From contig CAYYJF010000003.1 in assembly GCA_964472175.1 (NCBI GenBank), positions 1-64,000 on the forward strand: a DNA stretch of 64,000 nucleotides, given 5' to 3'. Source of the DNA: UBA8389 sp964472175 (GTDB taxonomy: Bacteria > Bacteroidota > Bacteroidia > Bacteroidales > UBA1402). The position numbers and the translations under genes were made by a program. Numbering within the stretch: position 1 is the first letter of the stretch; each line of letters begins with the position of its first letter. Shown one piece after another: positions 34,948-43,209 of the stretch. The notes beneath the pieces are model-generated. The model worked only from the letters and a program-made list of their open reading frames with translations, was not told the origin of the DNA and ran no database searches.

Positions 34948-36831
34948 TTATTCCTTCTCGTATTTCACCATCGAATGAAGCGCTTTGGCCATGATCAGGG
35001 GCTTATCCATATTTTTTACGGTATTCAACCGGACAATATCCAGGCCGAATTTCAATTCATTTAAGAGGTTTACTTTCTGATTAAAGACCTCATCCATCCG
35101 ATCCAGGCTATCGACCAACGACTTCTTTACGGCCTTATTTTTCGTTACCAACACCACCTCGCTCATCAATTGTGCTTTCAGCAGGAGCAATCTTTGCACA
35201 AAAAAATCGCTACTTTTTTTAAGTCGCTCATTTAAAAGGGCATTATCCTCCAGTTCAACGCTTTTATCGGCAATGATTTGATGCAACTGCTTTTTAAACC
35301 GGATACCAATCTGTACCAAATCCTGTTTATAAATGTCAAACCATTTCTTCAACAGACTGATATTCTCAGTTCCAAAGATTTTTTCTTGCTCTGTACTCAG
35401 TATAATGAACTGATCGAAGCGATATGTCAGGTAAGAAAAATCAAAAATATCCAGCATGAAATCTGTTGCATACTTGGTCTTAGCGTGCTGTAGCACCCCT
35501 GAATCGGGCGCTTCTGCCGATGCATCTGAAAGGAACTTTTTCACATCGGGGTCGGTAAACAATCGTTTTGAATCAATGGGAGATCTCAGTATCAATCCCT
35601 TCAAACTCTTGCATCTGCTTAAAGCCACATAGATTTGACCAGCAGCAAAGGCTGCATTGGCATCGATGACCACCCGGTCAAAAGTTAAACCCTGACTTTT
35701 ATGAATGGTGATGGCCCATGCCAGTTTCAAAGGAATTTGCGTGAACGTACCCAATAGATTCTCTTTAATTTCCTGGGTTTGCGCATCGATGGTGTAGGAA
35801 TAATTGTGCCATTCCACCATTCCGGTTTCAACGACTTCACCATCAGTACATTGTACGACTACAGCCTCCGCATCAAGTGCGACAATGGTTCCGATTCTGC
35901 CATTGTAAAAACGTTTTTCCCTGCTGACATCATTTCTGGCAAACATGACTTGTGCACCCACCTTGAGTTCCAGCACCAACTCCGTTGGAAAAGCATACTC
36001 AGGGAAAAGACCCGAGACTTCGGCTGAAAAAAAAGTGGAAGCACCAGGCAATTTATTCAATTGTTGATCATTGATTTGCCTGGCTTGATTGTTGTGGGTG
36101 GTTAATATAACACAGCCATCAGCCAACTCATAATCCGGATGGTAGCATTTTTCCAAAAGCTTCATACCGGCCGAATCCAAACAGTTTTCCCGTACCTGAT
36201 TCAATAATTGGATGAATTTCTGATCTTTTTGTCTGAAAATATGATTCAGTTCGATGGTCACATAGGGAATTTTGCTTAAAACATGGCTGCTGAAGAAAAA
36301 AGGAGTGGGGTAGTGCCCCTTCAACAACTGCCAATCTGAATCAGTGACCACAGGAGCCAACTGGCAAATGTCACCTATCATCAATACCTGAACGCCACCA
36401 AATGGCAGGTTGTGTTTTCTGTACCTTCTCAGAACCCGATCCACAGCATCCAATAAATCCGCCCGTACCATACTGATTTCATCAATAATGAGCACATCCA
36501 TTCGACGAATGATGCGTATCTTTTCCTTGTTGAATTTATTGATATCAATTTGCTTGTTACCGGCATCCTGTTTGCTGGAAACGGGCAATATTTGTGGCCC
36601 AAAGGGCAATTGGAAAAAGGAGTGTAAGGTTACGCCACCAGCATTGATGGCCGCCACACCTGTAGGCGCGGTCACGACGATTTGCTTGGAAGACCGTTCT
36701 CTGAATTGTCTTAGAAATGTGGTTTTGCCAGTTCCTGCCTTTCCTGTCAAAAAAAGATGACTTCCTGTGAATTCAATGAATTCGTATGCCAGTTGAATTT
36801 GTGGAATATCTGAGAAATACTGATTGGTCAT
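34948..36831 (-). CDS. Pif1/RecD-like AAA helicase
   Basis: 627 aa SF1B-type helicase. Walker A LTGKAGTGKTTFL, motif Ia VTAPTGVAAINAGGVTLHSFF, motif II VLIIDEISMVRADLLDAVD, motif III QVLMIGDICQLAPV, motif V/VI LAWAITIHKSQGLTFDRV and QIYVALSRCKSLKGL. The ~180-residue C-terminal part is helical, of unknown role. Start ATG 36831 rather than the upstream in-frame Met, which lies close to the -7 box; a promoter match is at 36859-36893. Pif1-type proteins unwind G4 and stalled forks. It ends 3 bases from the convergent thioredoxin-like gene stop. Confidence 0.87.
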   Translation of the reverse strand: MTNQYFSDIPQIQLAYEFIEFTGSHLFLTGKAGTGKTTFLRQFRERSSKQIVVTAPTGVAAINAGGVTLHSFFQLPFGPQILPVSSKQDAGNKQIDINKFNKEKIRIIRRMDVLIIDEISMVRADLLDAVDRVLRRYRKHNLPFGGVQVLMIGDICQLAPVVTDSDWQLLKGHYPTPFFFSSHVLSKIPYVTIELNHIFRQKDQKFIQLLNQVRENCLDSAGMKLLEKCYHPDYELADGCVILTTHNNQARQINDQQLNKLPGASTFFSAEVSGLFPEYAFPTELVLELKVGAQVMFARNDVSREKRFYNGRIGTIVALDAEAVVVQCTDGEVVETGMVEWHNYSYTIDAQTQEIKENLLGTFTQIPLKLAWAITIHKSQGLTFDRVVIDANAAFAAGQIYVALSRCKSLKGLILRSPIDSKRLFTDPDVKKFLSDASAEAPDSGVLQHAKTKYATDFMLDIFDFSYLTYRFDQFIILSTEQEKIFGTENISLLKKWFDIYKQDLVQIGIRFKKQLHQIIADKSVELEDNALLNERLKKSSDFFVQRLLLLKAQLMSEVVLVTKNKAVKKSLVDSLDRMDEVFNQKVNLLNELKFGLDIVRLNTVKNMDKPLIMAKALHSMVKYEKE

Positions 36832-36858
36832 TAAATCATAGTTAATATATACATAATG

Positions 36859-36893
36859 CAAATATAATATATTTTACATTAAAAAGCGCCAAA
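36859..36893 (-). promoter_or_regulatory. promoter of the helicase gene (TTTG-N23-TATATTTG)
   Basis: Minus strand TTTG (36890-36893), a 23-base spacer and TATATTTG (36859-36866). The full -7 box lies 27 bases before the ATG; the spacer is at the long end of the usual range. Confidence 0.52.
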
Positions 36894-36896
36894 GGT

Positions 36897-38420
36897 TCAA
36901 GATTTTAACCATCTTCTTATTTTTGTGTCTGCCCGATTGGGAATGGCATGTCGAATCAAGCGTTTAAAATCAGCACGATGCGATTTTAAATGCGGATTGA
37001 AAGGATAATCCAACAAGTCAGGCCACATGTGGGCAATCAAATCGTGGTATAGCTTGAAATTCGGAGCCGATCTCTCAGACAATGGAAAAGCGTTCATCAG
37101 TTCAAGCAGCAGCCGACAATTAAAAGGACTGACTTCATCTCTTGCAATATCTTGTTCTGCAGGGAATTGAGCCCCCCAATTTCCTATACGCTGCTCCCAA
37201 TACAACAAATCGCCAATGGAGAAATAGCCCATGGGATTGCGATCAAAGTCCTGCATCCAGGACGCAATTTCAACCCGAAACATTTCCGGAACACGGTTTT
37301 TCCCGTACAACAAAAATTGCAACTCATCCAAGGTATATTTCAAACCTTGATGTTTGCCATATTTGTCAAAATAATTGCGGCAAATCTCGCTTCCATTTCC
37401 ATTGATATTGATGCGTTGATCGTTGGTTTCCAAATGATTATAAATAATAGAACTTTTGGGCAGACACCTGGGATTGGTCACATTGGTTCGAATTTGTTGC
37501 CAAAACCAATCCGGCACATTCTCTTGCGGCAAATGGTGTACTTCAAACGAGAATCCACATTGTTCGGACATTGATTTTGGGATCTGAATATCCGGATGGT
37601 TTTCATCCATGCCATCCAATTGCTGCACATAACACTGAATATCATCCAGATGGTTTCTGGCAGCTGCCAACAATAGCCTGCTGTCCCAGCCTGATGTAAC
37701 GGGCAACATCAAAGATGATTGACGGATCAAAGCCTGATAGGTACCTTGTAGCAGACGACATATCAAGGACAACTGTGCTTCACGATTTTCCACAACAGGT
37801 GCCACGGCATGATTGGGGTAAAAGCGGACAGGAGCAGCTTGTTTGGTATCAAAATAGTGATTGGGGAGCAAATGGTAACAATCTTCGTAAATGGTTTGTT
37901 GCCCTATCCAGGCACTTTCACCACGAATATAGGCCTCTGATTGCAGAAATTCTGTCAGATATGCCTCCGTTTTCAGGGCCAGTGGGTGCTGCTTTTTGAG
38001 CAGTTCAGGTTGCGAGGCAAAATGGAAGAATTGGTTGACATATCTGTAAAAAATGGTTCGAAAGCCGCATGCATCTGTAAACAATCGGACGGTACCATTC
38101 TCGATGGCAATAAGTGCCCAACGACCTGAAAATGGCTTTGTTGTCGTAAACAAATCATCAAAACCATCAAAATGCGTCCAGACATCATCAATAAGCTCCT
38201 GCGTTGTTTTATTTGGTTTCAATGGATCAAAGAACAAACCAAGAATGACCAACGCTTTTTGACCTTCAACACGGCATTTATATGGCAAGTCCTGATGTAC
38301 AGACAAAAAGTACCCTGCCGGCAATTCCTCAATCTTCCAATAAGCATTGGGTTGATAGGGTTTGTCCGAACAAAGAAATTGGCGCCTGAATAACCATTTG
38401 TCCATAACTCGAGTTTTCAT
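36897..38420 (-). CDS. asparagine-synthase-like protein lacking the glutaminase nucleophile
   Basis: 507 aa with the two-part shape of AsnB: an N-terminal Ntn-like domain (about 40-170; LPAGYFLSVHQDLPYKC, FSGRWALIAIENGTVRLFTDACGFRTIFYR) and a C-terminal PP-loop ATPase (PVTSGWDSRLLLAAARN at about 238-254). The N-terminus has no Cys-2 (MKTRVMDKW), so it cannot use glutamine in the usual way. The PP-loop reads SGWDSR rather than SGGxDS. Such proteins in surface-polysaccharide loci may amidate or ligate sugar acids or amino acids. It sits at the left edge of the glycan cluster, divergent from kdsB. ATG 38420 chosen over a TTG at 38435; ATG at 38405 also possible. Confidence 0.72.
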   Translation of the reverse strand: MKTRVMDKWLFRRQFLCSDKPYQPNAYWKIEELPAGYFLSVHQDLPYKCRVEGQKALVILGLFFDPLKPNKTTQELIDDVWTHFDGFDDLFTTTKPFSGRWALIAIENGTVRLFTDACGFRTIFYRYVNQFFHFASQPELLKKQHPLALKTEAYLTEFLQSEAYIRGESAWIGQQTIYEDCYHLLPNHYFDTKQAAPVRFYPNHAVAPVVENREAQLSLICRLLQGTYQALIRQSSLMLPVTSGWDSRLLLAAARNHLDDIQCYVQQLDGMDENHPDIQIPKSMSEQCGFSFEVHHLPQENVPDWFWQQIRTNVTNPRCLPKSSIIYNHLETNDQRININGNGSEICRNYFDKYGKHQGLKYTLDELQFLLYGKNRVPEMFRVEIASWMQDFDRNPMGYFSIGDLLYWEQRIGNWGAQFPAEQDIARDEVSPFNCRLLLELMNAFPLSERSAPNFKLYHDLIAHMWPDLLDYPFNPHLKSHRADFKRLIRHAIPNRADTKIRRWLKS

Positions 38421-38483
38421 ATTGGATAGGTGCAAAATTGGGGAAAAAAACGATACAGGCTTTCCTTATCTTCATTTTTTTGG

Positions 38484-38491
38484 TAGATTTG
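38484..38491 (+). promoter_or_regulatory. -7 element of the kdsB operon
   Basis: TAGATTTG matches TAnnTTTG, 17 bases upstream of the kdsB ATG. The -33 region has TTT only. Confidence 0.42.
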
Positions 38492-38508
38492 ATGAACAAA
38501 TACAACTT

Positions 38509-39267
38509 ATGAAATTTTTAGGCATTATTCCGGCACGATACGCATCGACCAGATTTCCGGGGAAACCCTTGGTGGATATTGGTGGAAAATCAATGATCCA
38601 ACGTGTGTATGAGCAAGTCTCATTATGTTTGGATGAAGTTTGGGTCGCAACAGACGATCTGCGCATCAAAGAAGCGGTTGATGCATTTGGCGGGCGTTGT
38701 ATGATGACCTCCGATCAGCACAAAAGCGGTACAGACCGTTGTTTGGAAGTCGTCAACAAGTTGAATACAACCTTCGATGTGGTCATCAACATTCAGGGGG
38801 ACGAACCCTTTATTCAACCAGCGCAAATCGAATTGTTGAAAAACTGCTTTGTTCAATACCCACAAACGCAGATTGCAACATTGGTCAAACCTTTTTCCAA
38901 AACCGATGAATGGGCAACACTCAGCAATCCAAATTCACCCAAAGTGGTGTTGAACAGCTTTATGGAAGCCCTTTATTTCAGCCGTTCCGTCATTCCTTAT
39001 CTTAGAAATGAGCCCAAAGAAAACTGGTTGAATGTACATACTTTTTACAAGCACATCGGCTTGTATGCCTATTTGCCCAAAACGCTTTCAGAAATCGCAG
39101 CATTGCCCATGTCGACCTTAGAAAAATCGGAATCGCTGGAACAACTCCGTTGGTTGGAAAATGGATATAAAATCCAAACCGCTGTGACCAACATCGAAAA
39201 TCTGGCCGTGGATACCCCGGAAGATTTGGCCTTGGTCAGACAATTTTTCATGCAAAACAACGTTTGA
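38509..39267 (+). CDS. kdsB: 3-deoxy-manno-octulosonate cytidylyltransferase
   Basis: Makes CMP-Kdo for the LPS inner core. 252 aa from the ATG at 38509; the in-frame extension upstream runs into the neighbouring divergent gene. Seen: the nucleotide-binding signature GIIPARYASTRFPGKPL, VWVATDDLRI, SGTDRCLEV, NIQGDEPFI, and the C-terminal GLYAYLPKTL and LEKSESLEQLRWLENGYKI. First gene of the plus-strand glycan block, although Kdo activation is general LPS metabolism. Confidence 0.95.
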   Translation: MKFLGIIPARYASTRFPGKPLVDIGGKSMIQRVYEQVSLCLDEVWVATDDLRIKEAVDAFGGRCMMTSDQHKSGTDRCLEVVNKLNTTFDVVINIQGDEPFIQPAQIELLKNCFVQYPQTQIATLVKPFSKTDEWATLSNPNSPKVVLNSFMEALYFSRSVIPYLRNEPKENWLNVHTFYKHIGLYAYLPKTLSEIAALPMSTLEKSESLEQLRWLENGYKIQTAVTNIENLAVDTPEDLALVRQFFMQNNV

Positions 39268-39292
39268 TCATGAGTTTCATACAGCATTTGTC

Positions 39293-39700
39293 ATGTTTAT
39301 AAACCCTCAGGCATCCCTGCTTAAATTGCCCAGAATTTTTGATGAAAGGGGTAATCTATCCTTTATCGAAGCCAACCGGCACATTCCTTTTGAAATGAAG
39401 CGGGTGTATTGGCTGTACGATGTACCCGGCGGTGAAAAAAGGGGAGGGCATGCCTATAAAACGACGCACGAATGCATCATTGCCTTGTCAGGAAGCTTCG
39501 ACATCAAAGTGAACAACGGGGATGAATGGACCACTTACTCGCTCAACCGCTCTTATTTGGGTTTGTATCTGCCTCCCATGCATTTTCGGATGTTGGACAA
39601 TTTCTCAACCAATTCATTTTGTTTGGTTTTATCATCCAATTTGTATGATGAACAAGATTACTTGTATGATTTTGAACAATTTAGGTCTTTGAAACCATGA
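39293..39700 (+). CDS. FdtA/WxcM-like sugar ketoisomerase cupin, copy 1 (altered catalytic motif)
   Basis: 135 aa single cupin of the FdtA/QdtA family, which isomerise dTDP-4-keto-6-deoxyglucose to the 3-keto form en route to 3-amino-deoxy sugars. Seen: FDERGNLSFIEANRHIPFEMKRVYWLYDVPGGEKRGGHA, GSFDIKV, YLGLYLPP and a DYLYDFEQF end. The catalytic HxH pair (HAHK in active enzymes) is HAYK here, so one His is Tyr. Immediately followed, with a 4-base overlap, by a second copy that has HAHK. It may be inactive, act as a partner, or use another substrate. Confidence 0.78.
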   Translation: MFINPQASLLKLPRIFDERGNLSFIEANRHIPFEMKRVYWLYDVPGGEKRGGHAYKTTHECIIALSGSFDIKVNNGDEWTTYSLNRSYLGLYLPPMHFRMLDNFSTNSFCLVLSSNLYDEQDYLYDFEQFRSLKP

Positions 39701-40125
39701 AGCCCATGCCAACTGTTGAAGACTGCCTTTTGTTGCAACTGAATAAAATATATTACAGAGAAGGAAATCTAACGCCGATCACCGGTGGAATGGACATTCC
39801 TTTCAACATAGAGCGGGTTTTTTACATTTATGATGTTCCAGGAGGCGAAGACAGGGGAGCACACGCCCACAAAACCTGTCATCAGATGATTGTTGCTGCT
39901 TCGGGAGCTTTCGATGTGGTCCTGAAAGACGGCTTTCAAACCAAGCAAGTGCGGCTGGACAGACCCTACATGGGCTTGTACATTCCTCCTGGCATCTGGG
40001 CTCAGGAAATTGGTTTTTCATCCGGTTCAGTATGTCTGGTATTGGCATCGCATCCATACGATGAATCCGATTATATTCGGGTCTATGAGACGTATTTAAA
40101 TGAGGTTGCATCAAAAAAACAATGA
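39697..40125 (+). CDS. FdtA/WxcM-like sugar 3,4-ketoisomerase cupin, copy 2
   Basis: 142 aa, same family as its upstream neighbour and probably its duplicate. Retains IPFNIERVFYIYDVPGGEDRGAHAHKTCHQ, so both catalytic histidines and the Arg before them are present; also GAFDVVLKDGF, YMGLYIPPGIWAQE and SHPYDESDYIRVYETY. Likely the active ketoisomerase of a 3-amino-3,6-dideoxyhexose path; the expected PLP aminotransferase is absent from this window. The ATG overlaps the previous stop, and its own TGA overlaps the next ATG. Confidence 0.85.
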   Translation: MKPMPTVEDCLLLQLNKIYYREGNLTPITGGMDIPFNIERVFYIYDVPGGEDRGAHAHKTCHQMIVAASGAFDVVLKDGFQTKQVRLDRPYMGLYIPPGIWAQEIGFSSGSVCLVLASHPYDESDYIRVYETYLNEVASKKQ

Positions 40126-41102
40126 TGGTTTTACTGGAATCACAACACGAACGCTTTCAGTTGGAAAACAAGCAGCTCTTGACTTCTTTTCATGGGTTGG
40201 AATTTTCCAGGTTAAACAGTGACCGCTGTGACCAGGTGAAGCACTTGCTGTTTGCTGAGGGTAAAATCCAAATTGGCATTTCTCTGGGAATCGCAGGTCG
40301 GGAATGGAAAAGCCCTTTTTCTGCGCCCTTTGGCGGATTCACCATGCTTCAGGGAAACGACCCTGGTATGAAGCAGGTGGATGAGCTGATGGATGCCTTC
40401 GTTGCATATGCCATTCAAAACAAAGTGGAAAAATGCAGCATTACTTTTCCACCCATCTTTTACAATCCTTCATTGATAAGCAAGGTTCAAAGTGCCTGTT
40501 TCAGCGTTGGTTTCAAACAAACAGCCTTTGAAATCAATGCGGCCATAAACTTGAAGGGGGAATCTTTGGACAGCCTTTTGGACAAGTATTCGAGAAATGC
40601 CACAAGGGCTTACAAATACCACATGAGCCTGCCCCATGTCTGCCAAAAGCACACCGATGTTTCCGGCATGATGAAGGCATTCGAAATGATTAAAAAGAAC
40701 AGAGCGTCAAAAGGTTACGGCTTAAGCATGGACGATGAACGCTTTTATCAAACCATTCAAACCGTACCCGTAGAGGCGTTTGTTTTGTCGTCAGGTGGAA
40801 CCGATTTGGCTTCGGCCGTTGTGTTTCTTCATCAAAACCGGATTGCCCAGGTTGTTTATTGGGGCGATGTACCCAACCCATTCGAGAAAAGTGTCATGTC
40901 GACATTGAATTTTCACCTTCAAAAAGAATATCTTGCACGAAATTTTGATTGGATTGACATCGGAACGTCCATGATTGATGGGCACCCCAATTACGGTTTG
41001 TGCGATTTTAAAGACAGCATCGGTTGTGACGGATTCCCAAAACTTACGTTAGAATGGTCTTATGAGTCCAAACCGGATAAAAACATACTGCAGGTTGAAT
41101 GA
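40122..41102 (+). CDS. FemAB/GNAT-like acyl- or aminoacyltransferase
   Basis: 326 aa. The second half resembles the FemAB-like acetyltransferase domain: LLDKYSRNATRAYKYH, a helix MMKAFEMIKKNRASKGY, then VEAFVLSSGGTDLASAVVFLHQNRIAQVVYWGDV and FDWIDIGTSMIDGHPNYGLCDFKDSIG, the usual strand order ending with a small-side-chain rich turn. The first half (PFSAPFGGF, ITFPPIFYNP) is a related degenerate half. Likely N-acylates an amino sugar or adds an amino acid in surface-glycan assembly, consistent with its neighbours. Start 40122 or the next codon 40125. Confidence 0.72.
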   Translation: MMVLLESQHERFQLENKQLLTSFHGLEFSRLNSDRCDQVKHLLFAEGKIQIGISLGIAGREWKSPFSAPFGGFTMLQGNDPGMKQVDELMDAFVAYAIQNKVEKCSITFPPIFYNPSLISKVQSACFSVGFKQTAFEINAAINLKGESLDSLLDKYSRNATRAYKYHMSLPHVCQKHTDVSGMMKAFEMIKKNRASKGYGLSMDDERFYQTIQTVPVEAFVLSSGGTDLASAVVFLHQNRIAQVVYWGDVPNPFEKSVMSTLNFHLQKEYLARNFDWIDIGTSMIDGHPNYGLCDFKDSIGCDGFPKLTLEWSYESKPDKNILQVE

Positions 41103-41130
41103 ATTTGTCAAACCTCAATGCCTTCAAACC

Positions 41131-41694
41131 ATGAAAAGATTGACCAAAATATATGCTTATTTGAGAATTCAAAAGTATCGTTTTCTGTCCAAATCGGGAA
41201 ACGTGCATAAACGTTTATCGCTGTTGCAACCACTTCTTTTTCAGGGAAATGGAAAAGTTAACATTGAAGGAAATGTGCAACTGGGCGTGGAAGATGCCCC
41301 AGGATTTTGGTCTGGATATACCTATTTTGAAGCCAATGGCGCTGAAGGAGTCATTGATTTGAAGCATGGTGTGGTGATCAACAACAATGCCGCCCTGATT
41401 GCAGACAATGCCTCCATCACGATTTTGGAAGACAGCATTTTGGGCATGCATGTGTCCATCATGACCAGCGATGGGCATCGGTTGGAAGCAGACCGTCGCC
41501 ATGAAGCAGACCGGACATGTTTGCCGGTACATATTGGAAAGCAGGTTTTTATTGGCGATCAGGTGGTTGTTTTGAAGGGGGTACACATCGGAGATCGGAC
41601 TGTTATTGGTGCCGGATCTGTGGTCACCAAAGATATTCCGGACAACGTTGTTGCTGCCGGGAATCCCTGCCGCATCATCCGCTCACTGTCCTAA
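41131..41694 (+). CDS. left-handed beta-helix acyltransferase
   Basis: 187 aa hexapeptide-repeat transferase (about residues 45-180): GKVNIEGNVQLGVEDAP, ADNASITILEDSILGMHVSIMTSDGH, VHIGKQVFIGDQVVVLKGVHIGDRTVIGAGSVVTKDIPDNVVAAGNPCRII. The last stretch is the standard acetyl-CoA-binding end of such O- or N-acetyltransferases, and the His in TSDGH may be the base. Start ATG 41131; the longer in-frame ORF would overlap the FemAB-like gene. Probably decorates a sugar of the surface polysaccharide. Confidence 0.85.
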   Translation: MKRLTKIYAYLRIQKYRFLSKSGNVHKRLSLLQPLLFQGNGKVNIEGNVQLGVEDAPGFWSGYTYFEANGAEGVIDLKHGVVINNNAALIADNASITILEDSILGMHVSIMTSDGHRLEADRRHEADRTCLPVHIGKQVFIGDQVVVLKGVHIGDRTVIGAGSVVTKDIPDNVVAAGNPCRIIRSLS

Positions 41695-41712
41695 ACTGAT
41701 TCATTCGGATTC

Positions 41713-43209
41713 ATGGAAACGCGCCCAAATTCTTTCAACCAAATCGTCCGTTCCACCACCATTTTTGGCGGTTCACAACTGGGAACGATGATTTTGAGCA
41801 TCTTGCGAACGAAGATTCTGGCCGTTATTTTAGGGAGAAGCGGGGTAGGTTATTTGGGACTTCTTCAATCCATTGTTGATTTTGTTAAATCGCTTTCAGG
41901 TCTTGGCTTGAGCTTCAGTGCGGTGAAAGATGTTGCCGTTGCATCGGGCAGCAACGACAGTGAAAAAATATCGCAAACACTGACCATGATGCGCAGATGG
42001 CTGTATTTAACCAGCCTGCTTGGATTGCTGCTGACCATCCTTTTTGCGCCGGCCATCAGTCGGTTGTTTTTTGACAACTACAGTGAAAGTGCCAACATCA
42101 GCCTGCTTTCTATTTGCGTTTTTTCGGCCATTTTATCTTCAGGTAAATTATCTATACTACAGGGATTCAGAAAGATATCTTGGCTGGCTCAAGCGTCCTT
42201 TTTCAGTGCTTTGGGCAGCTTGATGATTTCCGTTCCTTTGTATTTGTGGCTGCATCAACAGGGCATTCTTCCGGCCCTGATACTTAGCACATTATTGACC
42301 TTAATCATCACCTGGCTGTACACCGGTCGAATCAAATACACCAAAGCCAATCAAACCTGGGCAGAAACGCTCCGAAAGGGCAAAGGCATGGTTGAGCTGG
42401 GCGTTTATTCGATGGTGGCAGGTCTGATTGGAACGGCTACCATGTTGGCAATCAGGGGGTTTATACTTCAATCAAACAATGAAGAAACCTTGGGTTTGTA
42501 TCAGGCGGTCTGGTCCATCTCCAATGTGTACATCGCAGCCATTCTGAGTTCCATGGGCGCCGATTTTTACCCAAGGTTGTGTGAAGTCAACCAGCATTCA
42601 AAACGGTTGGTAGAATTGACCAACGAGCAGTTAAAATTCACCCTGCTTTTTGTAGCCCCTTGCTTTATATTGATGCTGTTGTTGGCAAGGCCAATCCTGA
42701 ATATTCTTTACTCAGGCGCATTTGAACAGGCAACCGAATTTTTGAGGTATCAGCTGGCAGGAACCTTTTTCAAAGTATTGATATGGCCGGTTGGGTACAT
42801 TCTTTTGGCAAAAAATAAAGGCAAACGTTTTTTATTGGTCGAAGTTGTTTGGCATGTCGCGTATTTGGGAGCAACGGTTGCTTTTTGGCCTTACATGGGC
42901 TTGAATGCAGCAGGTTTGGCCTTTTTGCTGGCTTATATTGTCTATATTCCAATGGTTTATGCGCTGGTCAAACCCCTTTGTGGATTTCGTTTGGATCAAA
43001 AGAATTTGTTTTTAATCTTCGGGAACAGCGTATTTTTCGCGGTTTCCTTTTGTTTACTGAAATTCGATGTCATTTACGCCAAACCCATCGCCGGATTGTT
43101 GTTTGTCATCAGCATCGTCTGGTCTGTGATGGAAATACACCGGATGATTCCCATTTCCAGGTGGGGTGACATCTTGAAAAAAATCATCAAACGCAGGTTT
43201 CAAAAATGA
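41713..43209 (+). CDS. wzx: Wzx-type polysaccharide flippase
   Basis: 498 aa, about 12-14 membrane helices throughout (for example TSLLGLLLTILFAPAI, ALILSTLLTLIITWLY, LLFVAPCFILMLLLA). Belongs to the MOP/MATE-like O-antigen translocases: an N-terminal STTIFGGSQLGTMILSILRTKILAVILG that continues to GRSGVGYLG, and a central GLIGTATMLAIRGFIL. Flips undecaprenyl-linked repeat units across the inner membrane, the counterpart of Wzy; no Wzy candidate is in the window. Overlaps the next gene by 4 bases. Confidence 0.87.
   Translation: METRPNSFNQIVRSTTIFGGSQLGTMILSILRTKILAVILGRSGVGYLGLLQSIVDFVKSLSGLGLSFSAVKDVAVASGSNDSEKISQTLTMMRRWLYLTSLLGLLLTILFAPAISRLFFDNYSESANISLLSICVFSAILSSGKLSILQGFRKISWLAQASFFSALGSLMISVPLYLWLHQQGILPALILSTLLTLIITWLYTGRIKYTKANQTWAETLRKGKGMVELGVYSMVAGLIGTATMLAIRGFILQSNNEETLGLYQAVWSISNVYIAAILSSMGADFYPRLCEVNQHSKRLVELTNEQLKFTLLFVAPCFILMLLLARPILNILYSGAFEQATEFLRYQLAGTFFKVLIWPVGYILLAKNKGKRFLLVEVVWHVAYLGATVAFWPYMGLNAAGLAFLLAYIVYIPMVYALVKPLCGFRLDQKNLFLIFGNSVFFAVSFCLLKFDVIYAKPIAGLLFVISIVWSVMEIHRMIPISRWGDILKKIIKRRFQK

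Noticed and set aside
38362..38508. N-terminal extension of KdsB
   Set aside because: The in-frame extension overlaps the start of the divergent AsnB-like gene and the family signature begins right after the ATG at 38509.
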